From an uncultured Blautia sp. (GTDB lineage: Bacteria > Bacillota > Clostridia > Lachnospirales > Lachnospiraceae), in assembly GCA_934364795.1 (NCBI GenBank), contig CAKRMK010000056.1, positions 1 to 9,114 of the forward strand: a DNA stretch of 9,114 nucleotides, read 5' to 3'. Under the pieces are notes generated by a model. The model saw only the letters and a program-made list of their open reading frames with translations. It was not told the DNA's origin and searched no databases. Positions 1 through 6,404 of this stretch are shown in pieces. Every line of letters begins with the position of its first letter. The stretch's first letter is position 1. The position numbers and the translations under genes were made by a program.

Positions 1-5
1 ATATC

Positions 6-12
6 AGGAGGT
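6..12 (+). promoter_or_regulatory. Ribosome binding site of ttdA
   Basis: AGGAGGT lies five bases before the ATG at 18. It is a near-perfect anti-16S match and fixes the ttdA start. The promoter is not in the window. Confidence 0.9.
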
Positions 13-17
13 AAATC

Positions 18-923
18 ATGACTAAGGAAAATGGAGTTAAAGTATTAACAGACATGGTAGCAGATTTTGTTGCCCACATTGGAAAAAAATTACCGGACGA
101 TGTTGTAGCGAAACTTGAAGAGCTTGGCTCACAGGAAAGCGCAGCGCTTCCAAAAGTACTTTATGAGACAATGACAAAGAACCAGGGACTGGCTGTAGAG
201 CTGAACCGTCCAAGCTGTCAGGATACAGGAGTTCTTCAGTTCTGGCTGAAATGCGGAACAAACTTCCCGTACATCAATGAGCTGGAAGCACTGTTAAAAG
301 AAGCCGTTGTACAGGCTACATTTGCAGCACCTCTTCGTCATAACTCTGTAGAAACTTTTGATGAGTATAATACAAAGAAAAATGTTGGAAAAGGAACTCC
401 GACTGTATGGTGGGATATCGTTCCGAACAGTGACAAATGTGAGATCTACGCATACATGGCAGGCGGCGGATGTACACTTCCGGGAAAAGCAATGGTTCTT
501 ATGCCAGGTGCAGGATATGAAGGTGTTACCGATTTCGTTCTTGACCAGATGACAACTTATGGACTGAATGCTTGTCCTCCTCTTCTTGTTGGTGTTGGTG
601 TTGGAACATCTGTTGAGACAGCAGCCCTTAACTCCAAGAAAGCACTTATGCGTCCCATCGGTTCTCACAATGATAATGCAAACGCAGCAAAAATGGAGAA
701 ACTTCTGGAAGACGGCATTAATGCAATCGGCCTTGGACCGCAGGGAATGGGCGGAAAATATTCTGTAATGGGCGTAAACATTGAGAATACAGCCCGTCAT
801 CCATCCACTATCGGTGTTGCAGTAAACGTTGGCTGCTGGTCACACCGCCGCGGTCATCTTATTGTAAATTCTGACCTGACAGTAACTTGCGATACACATT
901 CCACATGGAAATTTAATGCATAA
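18..923 (+). CDS. ttdA: L(+)-tartrate dehydratase / class I fumarase-type hydro-lyase, alpha subunit
   Basis: This is the alpha subunit of a [4Fe-4S] class I hydro-lyase that removes water from a 2-hydroxydicarboxylate: L-tartrate to oxaloacetate, or malate to fumarate. The 301 residues match E. coli TtdA (about 303 aa) from memory along the whole length. Shared stretches include LNRPSCQDTG (62-71), APLRHN (104-109), YMAGGGCTLPG (146-156), NACPPLLVGVG (184-194) and HPSTIGVAV (261-269). The three expected cluster ligands are present as Cys67 (SCQDTG), Cys186 (ACPP) and Cys273 (GCW). The start follows an AGGAGGT site. The beta subunit begins 15 bases downstream, so the two are co-translated and should assemble into one cytoplasmic enzyme. 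The resemblance is closer to TtdA than to the one-chain fumarases, but two-subunit fumarases of clostridia belong to the same superfamily, so the true substrate cannot be fixed from sequence alone. Confidence 0.88.
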   Translation: MTKENGVKVLTDMVADFVAHIGKKLPDDVVAKLEELGSQESAALPKVLYETMTKNQGLAVELNRPSCQDTGVLQFWLKCGTNFPYINELEALLKEAVVQATFAAPLRHNSVETFDEYNTKKNVGKGTPTVWWDIVPNSDKCEIYAYMAGGGCTLPGKAMVLMPGAGYEGVTDFVLDQMTTYGLNACPPLLVGVGVGTSVETAALNSKKALMRPIGSHNDNANAAKMEKLLEDGINAIGLGPQGMGGKYSVMGVNIENTARHPSTIGVAVNVGCWSHRRGHLIVNSDLTVTCDTHSTWKFNA

Positions 924-938
924 ACGGAGGGAAAAATC

Positions 939-1571
939 ATGATCGAAATCAGAGGAGATAAAAAAGTTCTTATTACACCAATCAGTGCAGAAGATCTGGC
1001 TGATATCAAAATCGGTGACATTGTATGGTTGGACGGAGATCTGATGACCTGCCGTGACGTAGCACACCGCCGTCTGGTTGAGTATGGAAGAGAGCTTCCA
1101 TATGACATCAAAGACAAAGCTATTTTCCACGCCGGCCCTATTGTCCGTAAGATCGAAGGAACAGAGGATGATTACGAAATGGTTTCTGTCGGACCTACAA
1201 CTTCTATGCGTATGGAAAAATTTGAGTATGAATTTACCAAATTAACAGGCGTAAGAGTTATTGTTGGAAAAGGTGGAATGGGACCGAACACAGAGCGTGC
1301 ATGTAAAGAATTTGGTGCAATCCACTGTGTATTCCCGGCTGGCTGTGCGGTAGTAGCAGCTACAGAGGTTGAGAAGATCGTAGAGCATCACTGGGATGAG
1401 CTGGGAATGCCGGAAACCTTATGGTGCAACAAAGTAAAAGAATTTGGCCCGCTGATCGTATCCATTGATGCACAGGGACGCAACCTGTTCGAAGAGAACA
1501 AGGTAATCTTTAATGAGAGAAAAGAAGCTGCAAAGCAGGCTATCTATCCGGAAGTTAAGTTTATTAAATAA
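939..1571 (+). CDS. ttdB: L(+)-tartrate dehydratase / class I fumarase-type hydro-lyase, beta subunit
   Basis: This is the partner of the upstream alpha subunit and carries the C-terminal half of the class I fumarase fold. The 210 residues (E. coli TtdB is about 201) show the family landmarks in order: ITPISAEDL (12-20), TCRDVAHRR (37-45), [10 protein letters not shown] (62-71), [11 protein letters not shown] (82-92), VGKGGMGP (109-116), [14 protein letters not shown] (132-145), ELGMPETLW (154-162) and [11 protein letters not shown] (167-177). These agree closely with TtdB from memory, including the region thought to supply acid/base residues at the active site. GGAGG at 926-930 precedes the ATG. 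A residue insertion around 72-80 (EGTEDD) relative to E. coli is unremarkable. Product specificity (tartrate or malate/fumarate) remains open. Neighbouring pflB suggests that its carbon flows to pyruvate and then to acetyl-CoA and formate; this is an inference from gene order. Confidence 0.88.
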   Translation: MIEIRGDKKVLITPISAEDLADIKIGDIVWLDGDLMTCRDVAHRRLVEYGRELPYDIKDKAIFHAGPIVRKIEGTEDDYEMVSVGPTTSMRMEKFEYEFTKLTGVRVIVGKGGMGPNTERACKEFGAIHCVFPAGCAVVAATEVEKIVEHHWDELGMPETLWCNKVKEFGPLIVSIDAQGRNLFEENKVIFNERKEAAKQAIYPEVKFIK

Positions 1572-1591
1572 CAGAAACATTTATACTAAAT

Positions 1592-1599
1592 AAAGGAGG
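1592..1599 (+). promoter_or_regulatory. Ribosome binding site of pflB
   Basis: AAAGGAGG lies nine bases before the ATG at 1609. A strong site fits a highly expressed glycyl-radical enzyme. The 37-base gap after ttdB shows no terminator, so read-through from ttdAB is likely. Confidence 0.85.
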
Positions 1600-1608
1600 A
1601 ACAAAGCA

Positions 1609-3885
1609 ATGCCAATGACAGCCCCAGGAAAATTTGACAGTAATGGAGCATGGGATGGCTTTCGCGGAGAAATCTGGCAGGAAGAAATCAATGTGCGTGA
1701 TTTTATCCAGAAAAATTACACCCCATATGATGGAGACGAATCATTCCTTACCGGTCCTACCACAAGAACTGAAAAGTTATGGAATCATGTTCAGAAGCTT
1801 CAGAAAGAAGAACGTGAAAAAGGTGGTGTCCTGGAATGTGAGACAGAAGTAGTTTCCGGCCTTACCGCTTATGGCCCGGGATACATCAGTGAGGATATGA
1901 AAGATCTGGAACAGATCGTAGGGCTGCAGACAGACAAGCCTCTGAAACGTGCATTTATGCCTTATGGTGGAATCCGTATGGCGGTGCAGGCTGCAGAAAC
2001 TTACGGATATGAGATCAATCCGGAGCTGAAGAAAATCTTCACAACTTATGTAACCACTCATAATGACGCTGTTTTTGGTGCTTATACTCCGGAAATGCGT
2101 CTTGCAAGAAAGACACATGTTGTAACAGGTCTGCCGGATACATATGGACGAGGCAGAATCGTAGGTGACTACCGTCGTGTGGCTCTTTATGGAATTGACC
2201 GTCTGATCGAGGCAAAAAAAGTGGCTCATTACCGTGCTGGCTGCGGAAACATGTATGATGATGTGATCCGCATGCGTGAGGAGATCAGCCAGCAGTTAAA
2301 GGCTTTAAATGGAATGAAAGAAATGGCAAAGGCTTATGGCTATGACATTTCAAAGCCTGCAAGAAATGCAAAAGAGGCTGTTCAGTGGCTGTACTTTGGT
2401 TATCTTGCAGCGGTAAAGACACAAAATGGTGCAGCAATGTCTGTTGGACGTATTTCCACATTCCTGGATATTTATATTCAGCGTGACCTGCAAAACGGAA
2501 CCCTTACAGAGTCCGAGGCACAGGAGCTTATCGACCACATGACAATGAAATTCAGACTGGTGAAATTTGCCCGTATTCCGGAATACAACCAGTTATTCTC
2601 CGGAGATCCTACATGGGTAACTCTGGAAGTTGGCGGAACAAGCCTGGATGGCAGACATATGGTCACAAAGACAGACTACCGTTTCCTTCATACTCTGGAA
2701 AACATGGGACCAAGCCCGGAACCAAACCTTACTGTGCTTTACAGCCCGAATCTCCCAACTGCATTTAAAAAATATGCAGCTAAGATTTCTATTGACACCA
2801 GCTCCATTCAGTATGAGAATGACGAGGTTATGAAACCGGAATGGGGAGATGATTATTCTATCTGCTGCTGCGTTTCTGCAACAAAGACAGGTAAAGAGAT
2901 CCAGCTGTTTGGTGCCCGTGCAAACCTTGCAAAAACTCTGCTTTATGCATTTAACGGTGGTTTTGACGAGAAGCACAGAATCCAGTGTGGACCGGCAATG
3001 CAGCGTATTACTTCTGAATATGCAGATTATGATGAAGTTATTGAGAAGTTTGACTGGTGGATGGACTGGCTGGCAGATATTTATGTAAATGTACTGAATC
3101 TGATTCATTACATGCATGATAAATATTATTATGAGGCTGCTGAGATGGCTCTCATTAATAATGACTGTGAACGCTCTTTTGCAACTGGAATTGCCGGATT
3201 TTCACATGTTGTTGATTCACTTAGTGCAATTAAGTATGCAAAAGTAAAAATTATCCGTGACGAAGAAGGCATCACAAAGGATTTTGAAATCGAGGGAGAC
3301 TTCCCACGTTATGGTAATGATGATCCACGGGCTGATGAAATCGCAACCTGGCTGCTTAGAACCTTCTTTGATAAAATCCGCCGCCGTCACACATACCGTG
3401 ACTCCAAGCCAAGTACCTCTATTCTTACAATTACCTCCAACGTTGTTTACGGAGAGGCTACAGGCGCAACACCAGACGGACGTAAAGCATACACCTCTTT
3501 TGCCCCAGGTGCTTCACCGTCCTATGGTGCAGAACAGAATGGTCTTCTGGCTTCCTTAAATTCTGTTGCAAAGATTCCGTATCACTGGGCTCTGGATGGA
3601 ATTTCAAATACCCAGACCATTAATCCGGATGCACTTGGACATGAAGCAGAAGAGCGCAAAAACAATCTGGTTCAGATTCTGGACGGATATTTTGCACAGG
3701 ATGCTCATCACCTGAATGTAAACGTTTTTGGCACAGAGAAACTGATCGATGCAATGGAACATCCGGAAAAGGAAGAGTACCAGAATTTTACTATCCGTGT
3801 TTCCGGTTATGCTGTGAAGTTTATTTCCTTAACAAAGAAACAGCAGCTTGATGTTATTGCACGTACCTGTCATAAGACACTGTAG
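1609..3885 (+). CDS. pflB: Formate C-acetyltransferase (pyruvate formate-lyase)
   Basis: This oxygen-sensitive glycyl-radical enzyme converts pyruvate and CoA to acetyl-CoA and formate in the cytoplasm during fermentation. At 758 residues it is nearly the length of E. coli PflB (760), and the two align from memory along their length: [19 protein letters not shown] (28-46), [20 protein letters not shown] (178-197), [10 protein letters not shown] (366-375) and [14 protein letters not shown] (433-446). The catalytic pair is Cys420-Cys421 within [10 protein letters not shown], with one extra Cys at 419 where E. coli has Ala. The radical glycine is Gly733 in RVSGYAVKF near the C-terminus, exactly where true PFLs have it, so this is a PFL rather than a glycerol, choline or other glycyl-radical enzyme. 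It needs an activating radical-SAM enzyme (PflA), which is not found next to it in this window. It probably shares a transcript with ttdAB. Confidence 0.97.
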   Translation: MPMTAPGKFDSNGAWDGFRGEIWQEEINVRDFIQKNYTPYDGDESFLTGPTTRTEKLWNHVQKLQKEEREKGGVLECETEVVSGLTAYGPGYISEDMKDLEQIVGLQTDKPLKRAFMPYGGIRMAVQAAETYGYEINPELKKIFTTYVTTHNDAVFGAYTPEMRLARKTHVVTGLPDTYGRGRIVGDYRRVALYGIDRLIEAKKVAHYRAGCGNMYDDVIRMREEISQQLKALNGMKEMAKAYGYDISKPARNAKEAVQWLYFGYLAAVKTQNGAAMSVGRISTFLDIYIQRDLQNGTLTESEAQELIDHMTMKFRLVKFARIPEYNQLFSGDPTWVTLEVGGTSLDGRHMVTKTDYRFLHTLENMGPSPEPNLTVLYSPNLPTAFKKYAAKISIDTSSIQYENDEVMKPEWGDDYSICCCVSATKTGKEIQLFGARANLAKTLLYAFNGGFDEKHRIQCGPAMQRITSEYADYDEVIEKFDWWMDWLADIYVNVLNLIHYMHDKYYYEAAEMALINNDCERSFATGIAGFSHVVDSLSAIKYAKVKIIRDEEGITKDFEIEGDFPRYGNDDPRADEIATWLLRTFFDKIRRRHTYRDSKPSTSILTITSNVVYGEATGATPDGRKAYTSFAPGASPSYGAEQNGLLASLNSVAKIPYHWALDGISNTQTINPDALGHEAEERKNNLVQILDGYFAQDAHHLNVNVFGTEKLIDAMEHPEKEEYQNFTIRVSGYAVKFISLTKKQQLDVIARTCHKTL

Positions 3886-3902
3886 GAAACAGGCTGGAAC
3901 CA

Positions 3903-3926
3903 TCCGCCAGCTGTAGTGCTGGCGGA
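3903..3926 (+). terminator. GC-rich hairpin after pflB, no T-tract
   Basis: TCCGCCAGC (3903-3911) pairs perfectly with GCTGGCGGA (3918-3926) around a six-base loop, starting 18 bases after the pflB stop. It lacks a following run of T, so it is a poor intrinsic terminator. It may instead protect the 3' end of the pfl message or lower expression of the membrane gene downstream. The structure is seen; the role is inferred. Confidence 0.5.
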
Positions 3927-3971
3927 GCCGGTCAGCTGTACTTTATAACGGCATAGTCGGGAGTGCTGCGA

Positions 3972-4685
3972 ATGGGACCACAGGAAATGCTGGACAGAGC
4001 TGAAGTAAAAAACAAATGGCAGCTTACGCCGTTGAAGAACTTCAAATCGCCCCGTCTGACAGAGCGCATGTGGCGTACAGCTCTGGTAGTGTTGATCACA
4101 TCTGTTATTTATGAATATCCTTTGGGAGGGCGAAATCCCTGTTTTGCGCTGATTGGTGCAGTTTACGGGGTGGGAAGCCAGTTTGAAGAGGGCTTCCATA
4201 ATGGAATTAACCGGGTGATCGGTACCCTGGTAGGCGGTCTTCTGGTGATTCCTTTTCATTGGATGTATACCAGTCAGCCTTTTGGAATACCTGACTGGAT
4301 ATGGCTTGTTGCAGGGCTTTGTCTTGTACTCTGGTGCAATTTTGCACTGGGTGCAGATTCTGCAATTCAGCCTGGAATTGTTATCTATTTTGTTGTTATG
4401 TTTACAGTGGGAACGGAGCGGGTTTTTCTATACACAATTGCACGGATCCTGGACACTGGCTTTGGTGTGCTGCTTACACTTTTGCTGTATGTGTTATATC
4501 CTTCAAAGCATGACAAAGAAAATGGAGTTTCCTTACGGACATTCCAGGCTGAAATAAAAGATGCTTTTCAGTCTTATATAAATAAAAACCGTACTATGAG
4601 AGAAAAAGAACGTGAAAATTTTGGTACGGACGATGATAAAAATTTCTCCGCTTTAGTTTCAAAGATAAAAAAGAAACACCTCTAA
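3972..4685 (+). CDS. FUSC / aromatic acid exporter family membrane protein
   Basis: This is a small integral membrane protein of the aromatic acid exporter/FUSC superfamily (half-size ArAE, DUF939-like), whose members are thought to export aromatic or other weak carboxylic acids. From the ATG at 3972 it has 237 residues. After a short basic N-terminus come about six hydrophobic segments near 35-48, 57-68, 82-99, 109-123, 132-146 and 158-176, then a charged cytoplasmic tail (180-237) rich in Lys and Glu. Two related motifs, NRVIGTLVGG (80-89) and ARILDTGFG (157-165), are the internal pseudo-repeat typical of the family. A GTG at 3963 would add three residues, but GGGAG (3959-3963) sits eight bases before ATG 3972, so that start is preferred. 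It follows pflB by 86 bases across a hairpin and ends at a strong terminator. A role in exporting organic acids made by the upstream enzymes is possible but unproven. Confidence 0.75.
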   Translation: MGPQEMLDRAEVKNKWQLTPLKNFKSPRLTERMWRTALVVLITSVIYEYPLGGRNPCFALIGAVYGVGSQFEEGFHNGINRVIGTLVGGLLVIPFHWMYTSQPFGIPDWIWLVAGLCLVLWCNFALGADSAIQPGIVIYFVVMFTVGTERVFLYTIARILDTGFGVLLTLLLYVLYPSKHDKENGVSLRTFQAEIKDAFQSYINKNRTMREKERENFGTDDDKNFSALVSKIKKKHL

Positions 4686-4690
4686 CGTAT

Positions 4691-4738
4691 AGCCGACAGA
4701 TTATCCCCCAAATGATCTGTCGGCTGTTTTGCTTTTGT
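4691..4738 (+). terminator. Intrinsic terminator ending the ttd-pfl-exporter block
   Basis: AGCCGACAGAT (4691-4701) pairs perfectly over 11 bp with ATCTGTCGGCT (4715-4725) around a 13-base loop, followed by a T-rich tail (TGTTTTGCTTTTG). It begins five bases after the exporter stop codon. This is a convincing Rho-independent terminator separating the metabolic block from the hydrolase gene. Confidence 0.92.
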
Positions 4739-4771
4739 TAAATACAAAAATTTCAAAGGATTTTGCAAAAA

Positions 4772-4800
4772 TATTCAGAAAATAACACGCTTGCTATGTA
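4772..4800 (+). promoter_or_regulatory. Possible extended -10 promoter for the cysteine hydrolase
   Basis: TG-C-TATGTA (4792-4800) resembles an extended -10 element. The segment 17 bases upstream, TATTCA (4772-4777), is a weak -35 with three of six consensus bases. It lies between the terminator and the hydrolase start, where a promoter must exist, but other AT-rich choices are available. Tentative. Confidence 0.3.
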
Positions 4801-4857
4801 CGAAAAAGATTCAACGTGATATAGTTAGTTTAATTCAGATAAAACGGGGGAAAAAGC

Positions 4858-5373
4858 ATGGACATTTTAGTAGTGATCGATATGCAGAACGATTTTATTG
4901 ACGGGGCACTTGGAACGCCGGAGGCAGAGGCTATTGTGCCAAATGTTGTGGACAGGGTGAAGAATTTCAATGGTCTTGTTCTGGCAACAAGAGACACTCA
5001 CGGCGGGGATTATCTTCAGACCCAGGAAGGCAGAATGCTTCCTGTGGAGCATTGTATCCGGGGAACTTACGGCTGGGAAATCCGGGAGGAAATTGCAGAA
5101 CTTCTGGAGTCTGGCCCAATCGACAAGCCAACCTTTGGAAGTGAAACCCTGGGGAAGGTTTTAAAAGAATTTCATAAAACAGAGCCTATTGACAGCATTA
5201 CACTGGTAGGGCTTTGCACAGATATCTGTGTGATATCCAATGCCATGCTTCTGAAAGCCTTTCTTCCGGAAGTGCCGATTATGGTGGATGAAAACTGCTG
5301 TGCAGGTGTTACTCCAGAAAGCCATGAACGGGCGCTGGAAGCTATGAAAGCATGTCAGATTGAGATTGTTTAG
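4858..5373 (+). CDS. Cysteine hydrolase, nicotinamidase/isochorismatase family
   Basis: This is a 171-residue alpha/beta hydrolase of the isochorismatase-like superfamily, probably a nicotinamidase that turns nicotinamide into nicotinate for NAD salvage. The catalytic triad is complete: Asp8 in VIDMQNDF (6-13), Lys90 in DKPTFGS (89-95) and Cys124 in GLCTDICVISNA (118-129), the last followed by the usual cis-peptide region. Asp46 and His48 (TRDTHGG) with His65 (LPVEHC) match the metal-binding Asp-His-His set of nicotinamidases, which favours that activity over isochorismatase or other amidases. The length is normal for the short clostridial forms. GGGGG at 4846-4850 is a modest ribosome site seven bases before the ATG. 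It stands alone, between a strong terminator and a stretch of broken genes. The exact substrate is inferred from motifs only. Confidence 0.85.
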   Translation: MDILVVIDMQNDFIDGALGTPEAEAIVPNVVDRVKNFNGLVLATRDTHGGDYLQTQEGRMLPVEHCIRGTYGWEIREEIAELLESGPIDKPTFGSETLGKVLKEFHKTEPIDSITLVGLCTDICVISNAMLLKAFLPEVPIMVDENCCAGVTPESHERALEAMKACQIEIV

Positions 5374-5398
5374 AGTCTGCCTTTAAAATTATTACCGT

Positions 5399-5429
5399 AA
5401 TTTGTATGACCCACTTTGTGGGAAATTTT
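5399..5429 (+). terminator. Weak hairpin after the cysteine hydrolase
   Basis: CCCAC (5410-5414) and GTGGG (5418-5422) form a five-bp stem with a three-base loop, then AAATTTT. AATTT (5399-5403) and AAATT (5423-5427) could add an outer stem across a bulge. It is in the right place to end the hydrolase transcript but is weak. Confidence 0.3.
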
Positions 5430-5504
5430 GCAAAAAGTCTTTTTAAATATTTTTTAAGAGAAATTTTATCCAGGTAGAAGAGGGAAGACTTATGGATAGG
5501 GTAA

Positions 5505-5910
5505 ATGAAGGGGGAATCTGTAGAACACACCTTAAAAATAATTATTGAAAAATTTGCTCCTCGCCCTTATCATTTTGCAGCAACAAAGGGAAATACACAG
5601 CTGGTACGGGAGTTGGATGAAGCTATTTTTCTCTTACAGAACAACAGAAGGAATTTATCCAGTCTAAGGATTTGGTTCGTGTGTTGTGGGTTGATAATGA
5701 TGCACCTTATGGTTATCAGAAAAACGGGAAACCGGCGGGAATGCCCAGGAGCACGGAGCGGATCGAAGCGAGTTTAAGGGCACCGGCCTTGGACTTTCCA
5801 TTGTAAAGAAAATTGTAGACAAAATGAATGGAAAAATCCGGGTGGAAAGTGAGCCTGGAAAGGGAACAAGGTTCACTGTAACTCTTACATTCCGGATTGA
5901 TTCAGAGTAT
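5505..5910 (+). pseudogene. Remnant of a PBPb-domain sensor histidine kinase, internally deleted and frameshifted
   Basis: Three pieces of one gene type lie in order but in three frames. Piece 1 (about 5505-5630) reads FAPRPYHFAATKGNTQLVRELDEAIF, split here as FAPRPYHFAATKGN and TQLVRELDEAIF, typical of the end of a periplasmic-binding-like (SBP_bac_3/PBPb) sensor domain. Piece 2 (about 5631-5743) reads LTEQQKEFIQSKDLVR then VLWVDNDAPYGYQKNGKPAGM, the usual start of a second such domain. The shift falls at a T5 run (5626-5630). Piece 3 (about 5744-5910) reads QEHGADRSEFKGTGLGLSIV and continues through ESEPGKGTRFTVTLTFRID. This is the G1/G2 ATP-binding end of a HATPase_c domain, with GTGLGL at 5779-5796. 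The rest of the second sensor domain, the PAS/HisKA region and most of the ATPase are missing, joined near 5743. An intact relative would be a membrane sensor kinase with two PBPb domains. The family identity comes from remembered motifs, and the gene cannot be functional. Confidence 0.72.
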
Positions 5911-5929
5911 AAACCTCAAAAACAGGTAT

Positions 5930-6208
5930 TATCGGATTATATCGGAAAGGGGAAAGGGGCAGCTGATTTTTACTTCGCATAATCTAAGGCCTCTTGAGAC
6001 TATTGACAGAGGCTTTATTGCATTTACAACCACGAATCCACAGAAGCGGTATACCCGAATGACAAAAGTGAAAGATAATAATAATCTCCGGGATTTTTAT
6101 TTCCGAGATATTGTTCTGGGAGAGCAGAACGAGGAACTTTATGAGCCTACTAACAATGCAGAAATTGCATTTGCATTCAGAGAGGCTGGTGAAGTAAGTG
6201 GCACGTAA
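5930..6208 (+). pseudogene. C-terminal remnant of an AAA/ABC-type ATPase (OLD/abortive-infection-like)
   Basis: About 92 codons read in one open frame, from ISERGKGQLIFTSHNLRPLE (the Walker-B-distal H-loop region, with the switch His in TSHN) through AFTTTNPQKRYTRM, KDNNNLRDFYFRDI and AEIAFAFREAGEV to a stop at 6206-6208. GQLIFTSHNLRPLE followed by TTNP and NNLRD is the pattern I associate with the ends of large AAA_15/AAA_21 ATPases in Firmicutes that pair with a TOPRIM protein. The N-terminal Walker A and most of the protein (probably several hundred residues) are absent. The open frame extends back to an ATG at 5897, but there it reads through kinase-derived bases, so the breakpoint is around 5910-5935. 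No ribosome site supports translation. The call depends on recall of family motifs; that the protein is truncated is clear from the missing ATP-binding loop. Confidence 0.6.
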
Positions 6209-6290
6209 GAAAATTGTTTTTGTGATTGTGGAGGCCCGTCAGATGAAGAGGCATACGAATCTGGGGCTTTGTTTTGAGAGTATAAAATAA
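6198..6290 (+). pseudogene. N-terminal stub of a TOPRIM-like protein, frameshifted
   Basis: A GTG at 6198 overlaps the end of the ATPase remnant by 11 bases and opens the frame VARKKIVFVIVE. After the GAG at 6231-6233 the reading shifts. In the next frame the codons from 6233 give GPSDEEAYESGALF before a TGA at 6275-6277. Adding one G would restore KKIVFVIVEGPSDEEA, which matches the TOPRIM signature: a hydrophobic strand then VEGxSDE with the conserved Glu. TOPRIM (OLD-type, DUF4435-like) proteins are the usual partner of AAA ATPases in defence gene pairs, and overlapping start and stop codons suggest the two were once translationally coupled. Only about 25 codons survive. The original frame ends in TAA at 6288-6290. 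Confidence 0.5.
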
Positions 6291-6294
6291 AAAT

Positions 6295-6318
6295 CAGTGG
6301 GTCACTTTTGCCCCGCTG
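6295..6318 (+). repeat. Short inverted repeat at the edge of the gene scar
   Basis: CAGTGGG (6295-6301) can pair with CCCGCTG (6312-6318), allowing one G-U, around a ten-base loop. No T-tract follows. It lies between the last remnant and the promoter of the Big_2 gene and overlaps the candidate -35 box, so it could be an operator, a weak terminator or the edge of a former mobile element. It could also be chance. Confidence 0.35.
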
Positions 6319-6336
6319 AACATTAGTATCTATATA
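6308..6336 (+). promoter_or_regulatory. Candidate promoter of the Big_2 protein gene
   Basis: TTGCCC (6308-6313) and TATATA (6331-6336) are separated by 17 bases, each with four of six consensus positions. The start codon lies about 70 bases downstream, leaving a short leader. The -35 box overlaps a small inverted repeat. Confidence 0.4.
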
Positions 6337-6389
6337 GTGCAATGGATTGTAAAAAATGGACGATATGATACTATTAAAGAAAAAGATTC

Positions 6390-6395
6390 AGGAGG
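6390..6395 (+). promoter_or_regulatory. Ribosome binding site of the Big_2 protein gene
   Basis: AGGAGG ends nine bases before the ATG at 6405 and fixes this start. The ATG at 6356, in another frame, has no such site. Confidence 0.85.
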
Positions 6396-6404
6396 AAAAC
6401 GGGT

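Noticed and set aside
294..800. Long minus-strand open frame opposite ttdA (168 codons)
   Set aside because: It is a shadow of the strong ttdA gene: rich in Cys, Ser and His with no recognisable motif and no ribosome site.
2593..3117. Minus-strand open frame of 174 codons opposite pflB
   Set aside because: It lies wholly within the highly conserved pflB coding region, has low-complexity Cys/Ile-rich sequence and no family resemblance.
3963..3971. GTG at 3963 as the exporter start
   Set aside because: It sits on the end of the GGGAG sequence that best serves as the ribosome site for ATG 3972.
4739..4857. Riboswitch or structured leader before the cysteine hydrolase
   Set aside because: The segment is AT-rich, with no stable stems or recognisable conserved riboswitch core.
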